From Dugong dugon (taxonomy: Eukaryota > Chordata > Mammalia > Sirenia > Dugongidae): a stretch of DNA of 64,000 nt. Each line of letters begins with the position of its first letter. Positions within the stretch are counted from its first letter, which is position 1. Location: the NCBI GenBank assembly GCA_030035585.1, contig CM057482.1, positions 44,063,501 through 44,127,500 on the forward strand. Direction: 5' to 3'. Of this stretch, positions 1-10,858 are shown piece by piece. The translations under genes and the position numbers were made by a program. The notes beneath the pieces are model-generated. The model made no database searches. It was not told the origin of the DNA and saw only the letters and a program-made list of their open reading frames with translations.

Positions 1-40
1 ATGTCCAGGAATAAGAAATAACTATCAATAGATCAGCTCT

Positions 41-241
41 AACCCACCCACTACCCCTGAGTCGATTCTGACTCATAGCGACCCCAAAGGACAGAGTAGA
101 ACTGCCCCATAGTGTTTCCAAGGCTGTAAATCTTTGTGGGAGCAGACTGCCACATCTGTCTCCATGGAGTGGCTGGTGGGTCCCAACCACTGACCTTTTG
201 GTTAGCAGCTGAGAGCTTTAACCACTGTGCCACTGGGGCGA
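41..241 (-). mobile_element. AfroSINE-type tRNA-derived SINE, long form
   Basis: Read on the minus strand, this has the tRNA-like head (a 'ggcacagtggtta' A-box region), the 'gctaaccaaaaggt' segment, the internal 'gatgtggcagtctgc...aaagatttacagcc' block that marks the long form, and the RTE-like tail near 'gtcgctatgagtc'. It is a non-coding Pol III-type retroposon with no function of its own. No clear target-site duplication was found, and the tail is diverged. Confidence 0.9.
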
Positions 242-968
242 CACATTGTAAATACGGTTTAAACAGATTATGTTCATGCCTTTCCTCCTCAGGGATTTAA
301 CAAGAGCTCGTGTATTAGACCCATCCAAAGACTCAAGATCAAAATCTTGCAGAGTCAGAATTAATCAGGCTTTAGAAAGCCTCTACATGGAGAGTTTTGC
401 AGAACAAAATCTTTATGTGAACTTTACAATTGCTGAAACTCTGGGATTTTTGTACAGTGCTGAATTAGTACAAAAGTAATTTCTAATTATTTGGAAAAAA
501 TTAAAGAAGAATAATATAGAGACATGTGAAAAACATAGGTGTACTGATCTGGCTCCTTCTTCTACTCCTACCAGTCCTGCACATATTTGCCTTTGGAGGC
601 AGGTCAGGTAAAGTCTCTGAAGTAGAGTTTAAACATCTGCAGAATTAGAACTGTAACACTTACGTTCTACACACAGTGATTGTGAACAATATACGAGATA
701 GAATTTGTGAAAGTGCTTAGAATTGTTCAGTGATTTGGTGCATGTTAGAAACTCCAACACTTCCAGTTGAATATAACTGAATGGTTGGGTTCTCATTTTT
801 GCTATAACTGGCATGGGTTGAATTAACAGAATGAAATCTAACTGTCCATATGGAAACTTTTACTGAATATGACAAAACTTCTCTATAAACAGTAATATAT
901 GTGAAAGGTAATTAAATGTATGAACTTTTCTTCCCCAGTGACTTTGATAATTTTTATGCGTGTATAAT
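242..968. other. Single-copy intergenic DNA
   Basis: AT-rich sequence with no repeat I recognise. A 69-residue frame at 270-479 (plus) has no recognisable domain and no gene context, so I treat it as chance. Confidence 0.6.
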
Positions 969-1127
969 GGAGTCTTGGTGGCACAGTGGTAATAGCCCGG
1001 CTGTTAACCAAAAGGTTGGCAGTTCAGATCCACCATGCTGCCCCTTAGAAACCCTATGGGGCAATTCTGCTCTGTCCTGTAGCTCACTATGAGTTGGAAT
1101 TGACTTGACAGCAATGGGTTTCTTTGG
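969..1127 (+). mobile_element. AfroSINE-type SINE, short form
   Basis: The tRNA-like head, the 'ctgttaaccaaaaggttggcag' region and the RTE-type tail ending near 'gcaatgggttt' are all present in order. The form is short: the head joins directly to the 'gaaaccctatggggca' block. The final hairpin region keeps pairing through G-T wobbles. Confidence 0.9.
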
Positions 1128-1253
1128 GTATTATGGTTAAGTTATATTAGTGAGTTGGAATGAAAGACTCCTCAAGTTACTGTCAATAGCTCAGTTTTAT
1201 TCCATCATTGTCTAATATGTGGCCCAAAAGCATAATATAATGTAATGTAGGTA

Positions 1254-2023
1254 ATACACAACCTTTCTTGTGAAAGCGAAGAAGACTTGAAGCACTTACT
1301 GATGAAGATCAAAGACTTCGGTATGGTTTTACACTTCCACATAAAGGAAACAAAAATCCTCACAACTGGACCAATAAGCAACATCATGAGAAATAGAGAA
1401 AATACTGAAGTTGTCTAGGATTTCCTTTTACTTGGATCCACAATCAATGCCCATGGAAGCAACAGTCAAGAAATCAAACAATGTCTTGCATTGGGCAAAT
1501 ATGCTGCAAAAGACCTCTTTAAAGTACTGAAAAGCAAAAATGTCACTTTGAAGACTAAGGTGTGCCTGACCCAAGCCATGGTGTTTTCAATCACCTCATA
1601 TGCATTCAAAATTTGGACAATTAATAAAGAAGATTGAAGAAGAATTGATGCCTTTGAATTATGGTGTTGGTGAAAAATACTGAAGATACCATGGACTGCC
1701 AGAAGAATGAAAAAGTCTGTCTTGGAAGAAGCAGAGCCAGAGTGCTCCTTGGAAGCAAGGATGGTGAGACTTCATCTCATGTACTTTGGACGTGTTATCA
1801 GAAGGGACCAGTCCCTGGAGAAGGACATCATGCTTGGTAAGGTAGAGAGTCAGCAAAAAAGAGGAAGACCTTTGACCAGATGGATTGACACAGTGGCTGC
1901 AACAATGTGCTCAAACATAGCAACGATTGTGAGGATGGTTCAGGACCAAACAGTGTTTCGTTTTGTTGTACCTGGGGTCGCTATGAGACCGAACTGACTC
2001 AAGGACACCTAACAACAATAACA
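1254..2023 (+). mobile_element. RTE1 LINE, 5'-truncated 3' portion
   Basis: The sequence matches the carboxy-terminal part of the RTE1 reading frame, beginning just after the YADD motif region (conceptual 'gaagaagacttgaagcactt'), and runs through the conserved 'ggagaaggacatcatgcttgg' block to the 3' tail ending in 'aacaacaataac'. It is degraded: the longest open stretch is 96 codons at 1707-1997. RTE1 encodes an endonuclease and reverse transcriptase and is the presumed partner of the surrounding SINEs, with which it shares its tail. Confidence 0.9.
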
Positions 2024-3049
2024 ATATACGTAATGCAATATAATATAGTATAATATATTATTACATTATGTTACATCATATTGTGTTATATTGATTACAT
2101 TGTTTTTTGCATAGCTTCTCAATGAAAATCAGAAATGGTAAAACATTATTTTTTGGTACTCTGAGCAAAACTGCATTTTTGCATTTATAGTACAACCTTG
2201 TGAGTCTCATATTATCTAGAGAAACAACTGATTTGTTAATTGCTTCTATTATTAATTCTAGATTTAAAATAATGTTCAGTTGATAATAGATTGAAACTTT
2301 GTAAAATTTGCAGCAAAAATAAAGTTGTTGAAGATTTCATATGCTAAATCACGCTATTTTGGGGTATTAAAAGTTTACCAAAATTTTATTGAAAGTTAGA
2401 ATTTCTCTTAATTCTGCTGATCGAAATTTCTCCAATCCAAGCACATGAAAAGTAATCCTACTCAAGATATTAAACCTCTTTGAGAGAAATTTTGCATGGG
2501 AAGTATCACAGGCTACATTAGGGACCTAGAATGTCTGATTATCCTATAATCTCTATATATACATTTCTAATAAGGACTAATTCCATTTAAGGTAGTGATT
2601 CCTTTCCATTTGGAGATTTGAGTTTGATATTAATCCCAATATTTATATGCAAGCATATTGATTTGTTTATCTGGTGGCAGTGTTGGCTACTTGGTGGGGC
2701 TCTTCTATCAATCCTAAGAAAACAGACTATAGGAATGATAATACATATTGTTAATAACTTTCTCATTAGAACATGCTGTTTCTATTTCTGTTGGAGGTTA
2801 GGGTCAAAAGGGCATTTAACAAGACAATATTCAATCCTGTCAGCATATTATTCTAAAATCCTTTCAGAGATTATAGATGATTATGTGTTAAAAAGAGGTT
2901 TAAATAATTTGAAAAGCTTTGATAAACTTTAGGTTGTTTTTAATTCACAGTAATTTTGGCAAGTTGAATAAAAGTATTTTTGGAGTAGCATTATAACACC
3001 TCTGACAAATTTGCTGTCTTTAGCATTTTAGAACTAAGACTCAGGCCTT
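2024..3049. other. AT-rich single-copy DNA
   Basis: Starts with a TA-rich low-complexity patch (about 2024-2100) and continues as AT-rich sequence without recognisable repeats. The 104-residue plus-strand frame at 2618-2932 is rich in hydrophobic residues but has no domain, splice or codon-use support. Confidence 0.55.
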
Positions 3050-3135
3050 TTCCAAAGGAGGTGAGGAAGGAAGGCAAGAAAGGGGAAAGGTCAAGGAGGG
3101 GTTGGAGGTACAGGGAGAGGAGCAAGAGAGAGGGT
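3050..3135 (+). repeat. Purine-rich low-complexity tract
   Basis: About 85 bases made almost wholly of G and A (runs such as gaaggaaggcaagaaagggg). It marks the edge of a locally GC-richer segment. Confidence 0.7.
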
Positions 3136-3840
3136 TAGGCACCAGCAGGAGGAAATATTCCCCTGCTAATCACCCATCACAAGCAATAAAACATCTCAGG
3201 CCAGGCACCAGCCAGGTACATTTCAAAGAGAGGTGGTGGGGGAAGCAAGTGTCACTCAAGGCAGATATTTATGAAAGATGACAGTTTGCAAATATCTCAA
3301 TCTTGGGCAAGCCTGGGCCAGTGACACAGAGGAGTGCAGCAAAATTGAACGAGTCAGCAGCCAACGTTTATTTCATCGGCACCTGTCCAATCTCCACTGA
3401 TGGTCTGATTGTCTGGGGGGAGCAAGCAGCAGCGGGGCTCATTCTGCTGGTTACTCTCAGCCAGTCTGCATGGATCAGTCCAAAGAGTTGTGATAAATAT
3501 GTAAAGAGGGATAAAAAGAAGAATTTAGAAACACTCTGCTAGCAAAACCAACACACGGCTGGAGTAGCTTTCTAGCTATGCCAAAGAGGAGGGAGAGTAA
3601 TTACAGAAATATTGATTGCTGCTCCTCCTGGGTGACAGGGAGATAGCTGTGTGTCTTGCCAATGTGGAGAACTTCCTCCTGGTGCAAACATCCTGTTGGT
3701 CCAGAGAACTGGAGAATGGGTCGTATTAGAAGCCCTTCCCCATGACAGCTGCCCCACAATCCCTGATATAATGACAGTAGTGAGCTCCGTCAGAAATAGA
3801 AGTCTATATTTCTTCCCCAGAAGGATGAAATACTAGACAC
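3136..3840. other. GC-richer single-copy segment, possible conserved non-coding DNA
   Basis: Unlike its AT-rich, repeat-laden neighbours, this 700-bp stretch has mixed composition, no interspersed repeat I recognise and no long reading frame beyond 79 codons. Whether it is conserved cannot be judged from one sequence. Confidence 0.35.
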
Positions 3841-4042
3841 TGGCATGAACAAATGCTAAAATAAATACCAGGGGTGGAGGGGAATTATCCATAGTATTTC
3901 TGTCAAGCTAGCAGACAACATGGTATGTCAGAAAAAATAGGTTTTTGGGGAAAGTCGACTTTGGGTTTCACTTCAGAATATATCAAAGGTTGCCACCTGG
4001 CCAAATGCAGACAGCAGATGTGTTTAGTTTCATTTTCAAAAT

Positions 4043-4087
4043 TACATATATATATATATATATATGTAGGTATGTATGTATATGTAT
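4043..4087. repeat. (TA)n/(TG)n microsatellite
   Basis: Alternating TA passing into TGTA repeats. It lies directly against the A-rich tail end of the following minus-strand SINE, where microsatellites often arise. Confidence 0.9.
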
Positions 4088-4240
4088 AAACCCGTTGCCA
4101 TCGAGTCAATTCTGACCAGTAGTGACACTATAGGACAGCGTAGAACTGCTCCATAGGGTTTCCAAGGAGCAGCTGGTGGATTCGAACTGCCAACCTTTTG
4201 CTTAGCAGCTGAGCTCTCAAACACTGTGTCACCAGGGCTC
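4088..4240 (-). mobile_element. AfroSINE-type SINE, short form
   Basis: The reverse complement shows the head 'gagccctggtgacacagtg', the 'gctaagcaaaaggttggcagtt' part and the RTE-like tail 'cagaattgactcgatggcaac'. Confidence 0.92.
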
Positions 4241-5264
4241 AAAATATATACTTTTAAAATATCATATGTTATGTATACTTTTTAAACTCCAACATTAAAA
4301 ATCAGGGGATTTTACATCCATATCTTAATTTCAGGCTTCCCTGGAAAAATCAGAAGATTTGATAACTCTGGGTCCCTAATACCTTTGACCACAACCTGGA
4401 AGATTTGCATAGCAGCTGCCTCCCTGGGTTCTCTCAGTTCTCCAGTTCTCTCTTCCCCACGCTACCTAATTTTCACAAAATCAAGGCCGAGGATCACTTA
4501 TCCTTTACCATCAAATTTGTACTTTTTGTCATTTACACCATGCTTTATTTCACTCACGTATATTACACATCCAGCTTCTTTAAGTACTTGAGATTTAATC
4601 ATAGAAAAGAAAAGGTCTAGCTCTGTCATGTGGGTCACAGTCACTGGAGTTCCCAATCTTTAACCCTTTTATTACTGCATTTTTTCTCCTTAATTTTTTT
4701 TGTTTTTTTGATGGCATGTGTTTTCAGTATTGGAATGCATGCTTACTAATTGAGTGTGTTTAAATTTTTGATTGCTAATACGGATTTTGAGAAATATGAT
4801 CTGGTAATACAAGCCACCAGTGAGCCAAGTGGCACTGTGGTATGACAAGAACCAATGAGAACTAGATAAATGATTTACTGAGGGTGGCTTTCCATTAGGT
4901 TACATGGGGGAACCACTGGTTTTCCAAATATGACACTGAAAAACCAAAACAAACCCCACAGGGCTCCCTAACCATCAAACAGGAAAGCCATAATTATGCT
5001 TGCAAGCCTTATCTCACAGAAATAGAGGAAAAAAGTTTACAAGACTAACACATCCAGAAAGCATCACCTGATAGAATGCTCAGCCTACACAACAGTGAGG
5101 CTCCAACGGAGGTCTTCTGAGCTTTGTGCATTTCAAAAGGGACCCACCTTGATGCTAAATGCATCAGAACTGGAATAACATCTACCTCTCAGGTCCAGAG
5201 GCATAGAAAGTGACTGGCATACCATTTATGCCAATGGTAATAAAATAGTAAAATAAAAATAATG
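4241..5264. other. Single-copy intergenic DNA
   Basis: No gene and no confidently assigned repeat. T-rich runs occur around 4680-4710. Short overlapping frames at 4385-4620 have no recognisable domains. Confidence 0.5.
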
Positions 5265-5365
5265 CTGATTGTTTCATATGGTTGTTGGTGAGGAACAGAG
5301 CTATGGAGTAAAAAGCCTCAGGACAATGTTGGCTCATACCAGGCACTAAATAAATGCTACTTTAA
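5265..5365 (+). mobile_element. MIR SINE fragment, 3' part
   Basis: The end resembles the MIR tail (a diverged 'ggttgttg', then 'ccaggcactaaataaatgct'). It is old and strongly diverged. Confidence 0.5.
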
Positions 5366-5396
5366 TTCACACTCCCTCTCTACTTCCCAAACGTCT

Positions 5397-5748
5397 TGTT
5401 ATTGTTAGTTGCTATCCAGTGGGCTCTAACTTACAGCGACCTTATGTATAAAAGAGTGAAACATATCCAGGTCCTGTGCCATCTTCACGATCATTGGTAT
5501 GTTTGAGTCCATTGTTGTGGTGATTGTGTCAGTCCATCTCATGGAGTGTTTTCTCATTTTCCCTGACCCTTGACTTTACCAAACCTGATGTCCTCTTCTA
5601 GCATTTTGTCCCTTCTGATGACGTGTTCAAAGTAAGCAAGACAAAGTCTCACTATTCTAGCTTCTAAGGAGCACTGTGGTTTTATTTCTTCTAAGACTGA
5701 TTTGTTCATTCTTCTGGAAGTACACAGTATATTTCAATGTTCTCCACC
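5397..5748 (-). mobile_element. RTE1 LINE, 3'-end fragment
   Basis: The reverse complement matches the last ~350 bp of RTE1. It begins at the terminal 'aacaataaca' tail and includes the blocks around 'gacacaatcaccac' and 'cttagaagctagaatag'. It is 5'-truncated, as is usual for LINE insertions. Confidence 0.88.
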
Positions 5749-5908
5749 TAAGCCCTTAAGAGGAAAAAAAAGAAAGTATCTCATTTTATGGTTAATTATA
5801 GATAAGCAAATATTTTATCTACATAGGTGTGATATTTTGAAAGCTGTCCACCCTTTATACATTGAGTGCCGAAATCACCATAGCTTTTTCCCATTAAGCA
5901 GTGTGCTG

Positions 5909-6080
5909 CAGTGGTGCTTCTCAGACTTGAGTGTGCATCAGAATAACCTAGAGGTTTCATTAATACAGGGATCACTGGCCTCATCCCCAGAGTATCCTAT
6001 TTAGTAGATTCAAGGTGTGGGCCAAGAACATACGTTTGCAATAGGTACCAAGTGATGCTGATGCTTTGAGAACCAGGATG
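5909..6080 (+). mobile_element. MER5A (hAT-Charlie non-autonomous DNA transposon)
   Basis: Starts with a terminal inverted repeat like 'cagtggtgcttctcagactt' and ends near 'tgctttgagaaccagg'. The middle keeps MER5A blocks such as 'gcatcagaataacctagagg' and 'caagtgatgctgatgc'. It is an old eutherian-wide element without coding capacity. Confidence 0.85.
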
Positions 6081-6293
6081 CTACTTTATCATGACTGAAA
6101 TTATAGAAGCTGGAACGAAGTCATGTGCTATATTCACTGCCTCCAACAAAGAGAAGTAGGGGACAATTATTTTATTATTCTTCATTCATTTATTAGTTTT
6201 TATCATTTGTAACAGAGTAAATTACTTGATCCCAAATGTTTTTAGTTACAGGCAACAGAGTCCTTAAATTGATAAAATCTGATGATATATGAA

Positions 6294-6506
6294 CTAGATT
6301 AACATACATCTAAGGAGCCTGAAGTTCTGGCCATCACCACCACAATCAGAAATTTCAAATTCTGCTAAATCAATGGCATGATGAGCAATGTCCTCAAGAC
6401 TTTGGTACGACATCTTGAGGTCATGGTGGAGTCTCTCTGGCTCACTCTCTCTCTTTCTCTTTGTGAAGAGAATTTTAATCTGCATGACACTTAACCTGGT
6501 TGTCAT
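6294..6506 (-). other. Unassigned 70-codon reading frame
   Basis: A minus-strand frame in DNA without recognised repeats. The product is polar, with a basic stretch (KRKRESEPER) followed by an acidic, serine-containing part. I do not recognise a family. It could be chance, a worn processed-gene fragment or an exon; no convincing splice sites or partner exons were found. Confidence 0.15.
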
Positions 6507-6534
6507 TCCTTGTGTTTTGTTTTATTATGGTAAG

Positions 6535-6735
6535 AAAATAATGTAAATTTGCCATTCAACCATTTTTAAGTGTACAATTCAGTGCCATTAATTACATTCC
6601 CCATGTTGTGCCACATTTACCATCACCTATTTCCAAAACTTTTTATCACCCCAAACAGAAACTCTGTGCCCATTAAGCAATAACTCCCCATTCCTTTCTT
6701 TCCTCGTCCCTGGTAAACCACTAATCTACGTTGCA
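6535..6735 (-). mobile_element. L1M LINE 3'UTR fragment
   Basis: Matches the mammalian L1M 3' end read backwards: 'aagtgtacaattcagtg', the 'tttttatcacccc' region and 'taaaccactaatcta'. Ancient and diverged. Confidence 0.8.
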
Positions 6736-7814
6736 GGGACACCCACCCTTGAATGTCAAGTGATGTCTTGTTATTATCAGCATTCACTATTATTTTGGTA
6801 GATGTGGTCATTCATTTATCTCTGTAGGTTTCTGTTACTCTGCAGTTGTTAGCATTGACCATCTAAACTATGTTGTTCAGAGATTCCAGCATGATTAGTT
6901 ATAGAGCTAACTGCTGTGTCACAGCAGCGTCTTTTCTCTTTAGCTGACACACAGAGAATGCCAGCCTCCCTGCATATTACTCACAGCAAAGCAGGATGCA
7001 AATGGAGGTGAGTTACCTAGCAGAATACACAAAAGCCCTGCTCCATCTTGAACTTGCTGCCATCCTGTTGAAATAGATGCTGAATTTAATTAAAGATCAT
7101 GGTCTTCTTTCATTTATACTTTGCATTTCTCAGAAACTTGAAGAATTAAAAATAAATGTGCTGTAATGCAGTTCTCGTCTCAATTATGTAAAGTTCGATT
7201 TCATTTTTCATCTTTTTTTGAAAAATTTGGGGACATATCTGAATGCATGAAATTAAGCAGGAAGTAGGTTGTGAGAATCCTCACCAGGGATCAAAGGCGG
7301 GGACGCAGACAATGGTGTAGAAGCTCCATCATCCTGCTTCTCTTCAGCAATGTGGGGTAAGGAGAAATCTGGGCCACTCTTTCCTTTACTTTTTTAAAAT
7401 TAATTTTGCCTTCCAAAAGATCATTCTTTAGCACAAATCCACCTCCCCAGTGGAGTAAATACAGCCACTTTAGCTTCTAGGCCACATTATGCTAGTGCCA
7501 ATAATAAAGTATGTTCATATCTGTCCGTATTTCCCAAATAGAAATATGATTGTTTTGCCTTGGAAAAGATTTAGTGAGGGGGGAAAAAAGATGCTCAAAA
7601 ATCTGAAAGAGATCATTAAAGCTTAACATTCACAGAGCTAAAGGACTTGTGGAAGTTTCTACAGATCATTTGCTCTTTTTTCTCACAAATACAAGGCTAA
7701 TGGTCTTTCCTCTCCCTGCTGTCCTCCTCCCCGCCCTCAGCCACGTCAGAAGAGTATACGGCAGGAAGAGGTTTTTCCGCCAGCTATTTTTTAGTCTCCG
7801 AAATCAATTACTTA
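6736..7814. other. Single-copy intergenic DNA
   Basis: No gene and no assigned repeat. The segment around 7649-7885 is open for 78 codons on the plus strand but overlaps a MIR element at its end and has no domain. Confidence 0.5.
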
Positions 7815-7977
7815 GTAGTGTGTGTTCTTTGGTAAGTAACTTTAATTCCCTAAGACTCTGTTTTCTAACAGGTAAAATGGGGTAACACTAGGTACCCACA
7901 CTGTGCCATTATAGGGAGAAAATACTGAAATAAGGCAGGCAGTGTCTGGCACGTAGCAAGTAATCGGTGTATGTAAT
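7815..7977 (+). mobile_element. MIR SINE
   Basis: Core features in order: 'ggtaagtaactttaattccc', 'taacaggtaaaatggggt' and the tail 'gtgtctggcacgtagcaagt'. An ancient mammalian tRNA-derived SINE. Confidence 0.8.
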
Positions 7978-8003
7978 AACAGCAACAGTAGCAGTAATAC
8001 AAA

Positions 8004-8204
8004 GGAGGCTTTGTGGCGCAATGGTTAAGCACTCAGCTGCTAACTTAAAGGTCAGCAGTTTGAATCCACGCAAGGGCTCCAGGGGAGAAAAGACTTGACA
8101 ATCTGCTCCTATAAAGATTACAGCCTAGGAAACCCTGTGGGGTAGTTATACTCTGTCATATAGGGTCACTATGAGTCGAAATCAACTTGAGGGCACACAA
8201 CAAC
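8004..8204 (+). mobile_element. AfroSINE-type SINE, long form
   Basis: The head 'ggaggctttgtggcgcaatgg', a diverged long-form internal block and the tail 'gtcactatgagtcgaaatca' ending in 'caacaacag' are in order. The host sequence on both sides contains cagtag/taata motifs that may be a decayed target-site duplication. Confidence 0.9.
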
Positions 8205-8289
8205 AGTAGTAATATTTATTATACTAATTGATCATAGTCATCCTTGAACTCTTAGATCGCCCGTAAGTTCCTTGCCTCCTTGAAGAAAG

Positions 8290-8440
8290 TGTCATACTAT
8301 GTAATTATCTCTTTCCTCCCACTGGACATAAACTTTTGAAGTCAAGGGCAGTGTCACTGTGAACTCCAAAGTCCCAGTTCCTGGCACACTTCCTGAAGTA
8401 TGCTAGGTGTCCACTATATATTTGTTGAATTTATTAATTA
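8290..8440 (+). mobile_element. L2 LINE 3'-end fragment
   Basis: The order 'gtcaagggcagtgtc', 'agttcctggcacac' and 'tttgttgaatttattaatta' matches the L2 3' end, where elements finish in short tandem repeats. Old and diverged. Confidence 0.7.
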
Positions 8441-8780
8441 AATCCGGTAAATTAACTCTTCCATTTTAGGTTTCAGAGATGTGCTTTGTTTGGCCCCAGT
8501 TTTTTCTCTACTCCTCCAATGCTTTCTTATTCTGCTGAGTTCTTATATTCATACCTCACATGAAGCCCATTTTCATCAGGGCTTAGAAATTTTTATTAGC
8601 CACTGGGGACAGTCTTTAAATGACCCGTCCAGTTCTATAATTAATATGGGTGTTTATTTTTTTTTTCATTTTTTAACTGAATGAGATAGAGTTTTGACTA
8701 AATTTTTCAACTAATTTATTGTTTTGGCTTTCATGGGGGTATGGACATCATTACTGCTACCAAAACCCTCACTTTTCCAT

Positions 8781-9178
8781 CTTCATGTACAATAGGAAGA
8801 AATATTGCCTGGTTCTGTGCCCTCTTCATGATCATTGGTATGTTGGAGTCCACTGTTATGGCTGTTGTGTCAGTTCATCTTATGGAGGGTTTCACTCACT
8901 TTCCCTGACTGTCTATTTTACCAAACATGATGTTCTCTTCTAGTGACTGGTCCTTCCTGATGATATGTTCGAAGTAAGCGAGACAAAGTCTTACCATGCT
9001 TGCTTCTAAGGAGCATTCTAGTGATATTTCTTCTAAGATTGATGTGTTCATTGCTCTGGCAGTTCATGGTCTAACCAGTAGTCTTCACCAACATCACGAT
9101 TTGAATGCATCAGTTCTTGTCTCTTTCTTTTCCATTGTTCAGCTTTCACATGCATATGAGTTGATTGTAAAGACCATG
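8781..9178 (-). mobile_element. RTE1 LINE fragment, left piece
   Basis: The reverse complement matches the RTE1 3' region, from the 'tgtaca' block near the tail through the blocks around 'gaggattatgg'-type and 'catgcatatgag' consensus segments. RTE1 matching stops at about 9178 and resumes at about 9769, so a single RTE1 copy has been interrupted. See the adjacent insertion and the right piece. Confidence 0.85.
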
Positions 9179-9768
9179 GATGTCATAAGTCCACTTATGG
9201 CATGTATAGTTGGCTGCCTCTGCATTCATTAACACTTCCTAGCCACCTTTCATCCGGTTCCTGACGTGACCATTCCTATTTTATTATACAACCTTTCAAT
9301 AGTCGTGGTTTCTAATTGGCCCTCCCTGGTATGCACTATATGGTTTCCTGTGATAGGAACCTGTTCCCATCTAAACGCACAGTTCCCCAATGGTGTAGTT
9401 AGTCCTTGCCCTTCCCAGCCATGTCCTATATGATTCCCTGTGATAAAAACGTCTCCCTTTTCCTGCACTCATGCACTAGAAAATTTTTAAATGACCAATA
9501 AGACTTCAGTATGCCTTAACACCAAGACCCCACCCTGCTTGCTGTGCATAAGCCCTCTCCAACAGTTGCAGCCTATTGTTGCTTTGCCCCCAGGTACAAC
9601 TCCTGTGTGGGCCTGTATTGAGGCATGCTGCAGTTTCCTCCCTGGGACCTGTGAGTATTAATTATATTTGTTTTCTGGACTTCCTACATGAGTCTCACTT
9701 CCTGGTGCTGAACCTTACAGATCATCCACAATACCCACAGACTCCCCTTTGGGTCAAACCTAATACAA
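9179..9768. mobile_element. LTR-like insertion inside RTE1, possible solo ERV LTR
   Basis: About 590 bp with no RTE1 similarity separates two consecutive parts of one RTE1 copy. It has an imperfect direct duplication with 90-bp spacing (9321-9360 and 9411-9450), as is common in the U3 region of retroviral LTRs, and a promoter-to-U5-like pyrimidine-rich end. Candidate ends are TG near 9181 and CA near 9766. The target-site duplication is not convincing, and no internal retroviral genes are present. The family is not assigned. Confidence 0.45.
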
Positions 9769-9885
9769 TTGCTTGGGTCAGGTGCACCTTAGTCATCAAA
9801 ATGACATCTTTGCTTTTTAAAACTTTAGAGGTCTTTTGCAGCAGATTTACCCAATATAAAATGTCGTTTGATTTCTCGACTGCTG
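9769..9885 (-). mobile_element. RTE1 LINE fragment, right piece
   Basis: RTE1 similarity resumes with 'cttgggtcaggtgcacctta' and continues to about 9885. It joins end to end with the left piece once the inserted LTR-like segment is removed. Confidence 0.85.
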
Positions 9886-10470
9886 TTTCTCTTTTCATTC
9901 AGTGGATTTCTACCCAGCGTTACTGATTGTTACCCCAAGGAACAATAACCAAGCTTCTTTACCGAGGAGCAAGGAAAAGAAGAAGGAAGAGGGAAGAAAT
10001 AGATGCCAGCCAACAACCATAGTTGCCTGGAAATCAGATGATCATTTTGTTCATACCTGGGCTCTTTCTGAGGGTGAAAGGGAATATTGTTAGCAATTAC
10101 ACAGGGACAACAAGATTAAAATGAAACTTTCCTGGAAAAGTCAGGAAGTTTTGTTCCCCTACACGTAGGGAAGAAGAGGAGAAAAAGAGAATGAGATTAT
10201 AAGAATCTGGCCTGAGCTGCTGGTGGTGGTTGAAAAACACCAGTCTTGAATATGGAGCATTGTTTTCTTAAGAAGCTCAAGGAGAAAAGGGAATCAGTTC
10301 CAAAGTCAAACAAATGCAGGAAACACAACGTACAATACCTCTTTCTTGCTGATTCTCAGTGTATGTTTGTAAAGACTCTGAGAAGTTTGTGGTAAAGATA
10401 TCTAAGATTCCCAAAGAGCACACATTATACGCATTTAACATACATTACACCTATTCATCCACCATTCCTC
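9886..10470. other. Single-copy intergenic DNA
   Basis: No gene. A short purine-rich patch occurs near 9965-10000. No assigned repeat. Confidence 0.5.
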
Positions 10471-10858
10471 TGTCTTTTTGTTGTACTGTGTTGGCTTGCA
10501 TGTTGCCATGAGGCTGGAGGCTATGCCACCAGTATTTCAAATACCAGTGGGTCATCCATGGTGAACAGGTTTCTGCAGAGCTTCCAGAGTAAGACAGACT
10601 GAAAAGAAAGCTCTGGCAGTCTACTTCTGAAAATTAGCCGGTGAAAACCCTATGATCACAACAGAATATTGTCAGATATAGTGTTGAAAGATGAGTCCCC
10701 TAGGTTGGAAGGCACTCAAAATACACAATGGCCACAGCAGTGGACTAGAGCGTACCAGCGATCGTGAAGAAAGTGCAGGACCAGGCAACGTTTTATTATT
10801 TTTTATACTTGAGGTCACCATGAGTCAGAGTTGACTTGAAGGCAACCAACAACAACAC
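10471..10858 (+). mobile_element. Internally deleted RTE1 derivative (5' leader fused to 3' end)
   Basis: The first ~270 bp match the RTE1 5' leader ('gttgccatgaggctggaggc', 'caggtttctgcagagcttcc', 'gtcagatatagtgttg'). From about 10750 the sequence is RTE1 3' end ('gcaggaccaggcaacg...gtcaccatgagtcagag') with the 'aacaacaac' tail. The whole coding region of about 2.5-3 kb is missing. It is probably a non-autonomous element moved by intact RTE1 copies; a one-off internal deletion is the alternative. Confidence 0.75.

Noticed and set aside
1254-2023. RTE1 as a sign of recent horizontal transfer
   Set aside because: Horizontal transfer is known for some RTE/BovB lineages, but a single window gives no phylogenetic information; copies here are diverged and deeply nested.
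2618-2932. 104-codon hydrophobic frame
   Set aside because: AT-rich DNA, no domain, no Kozak-like context of note, no splice or poly(A) evidence; such frames are expected by chance.
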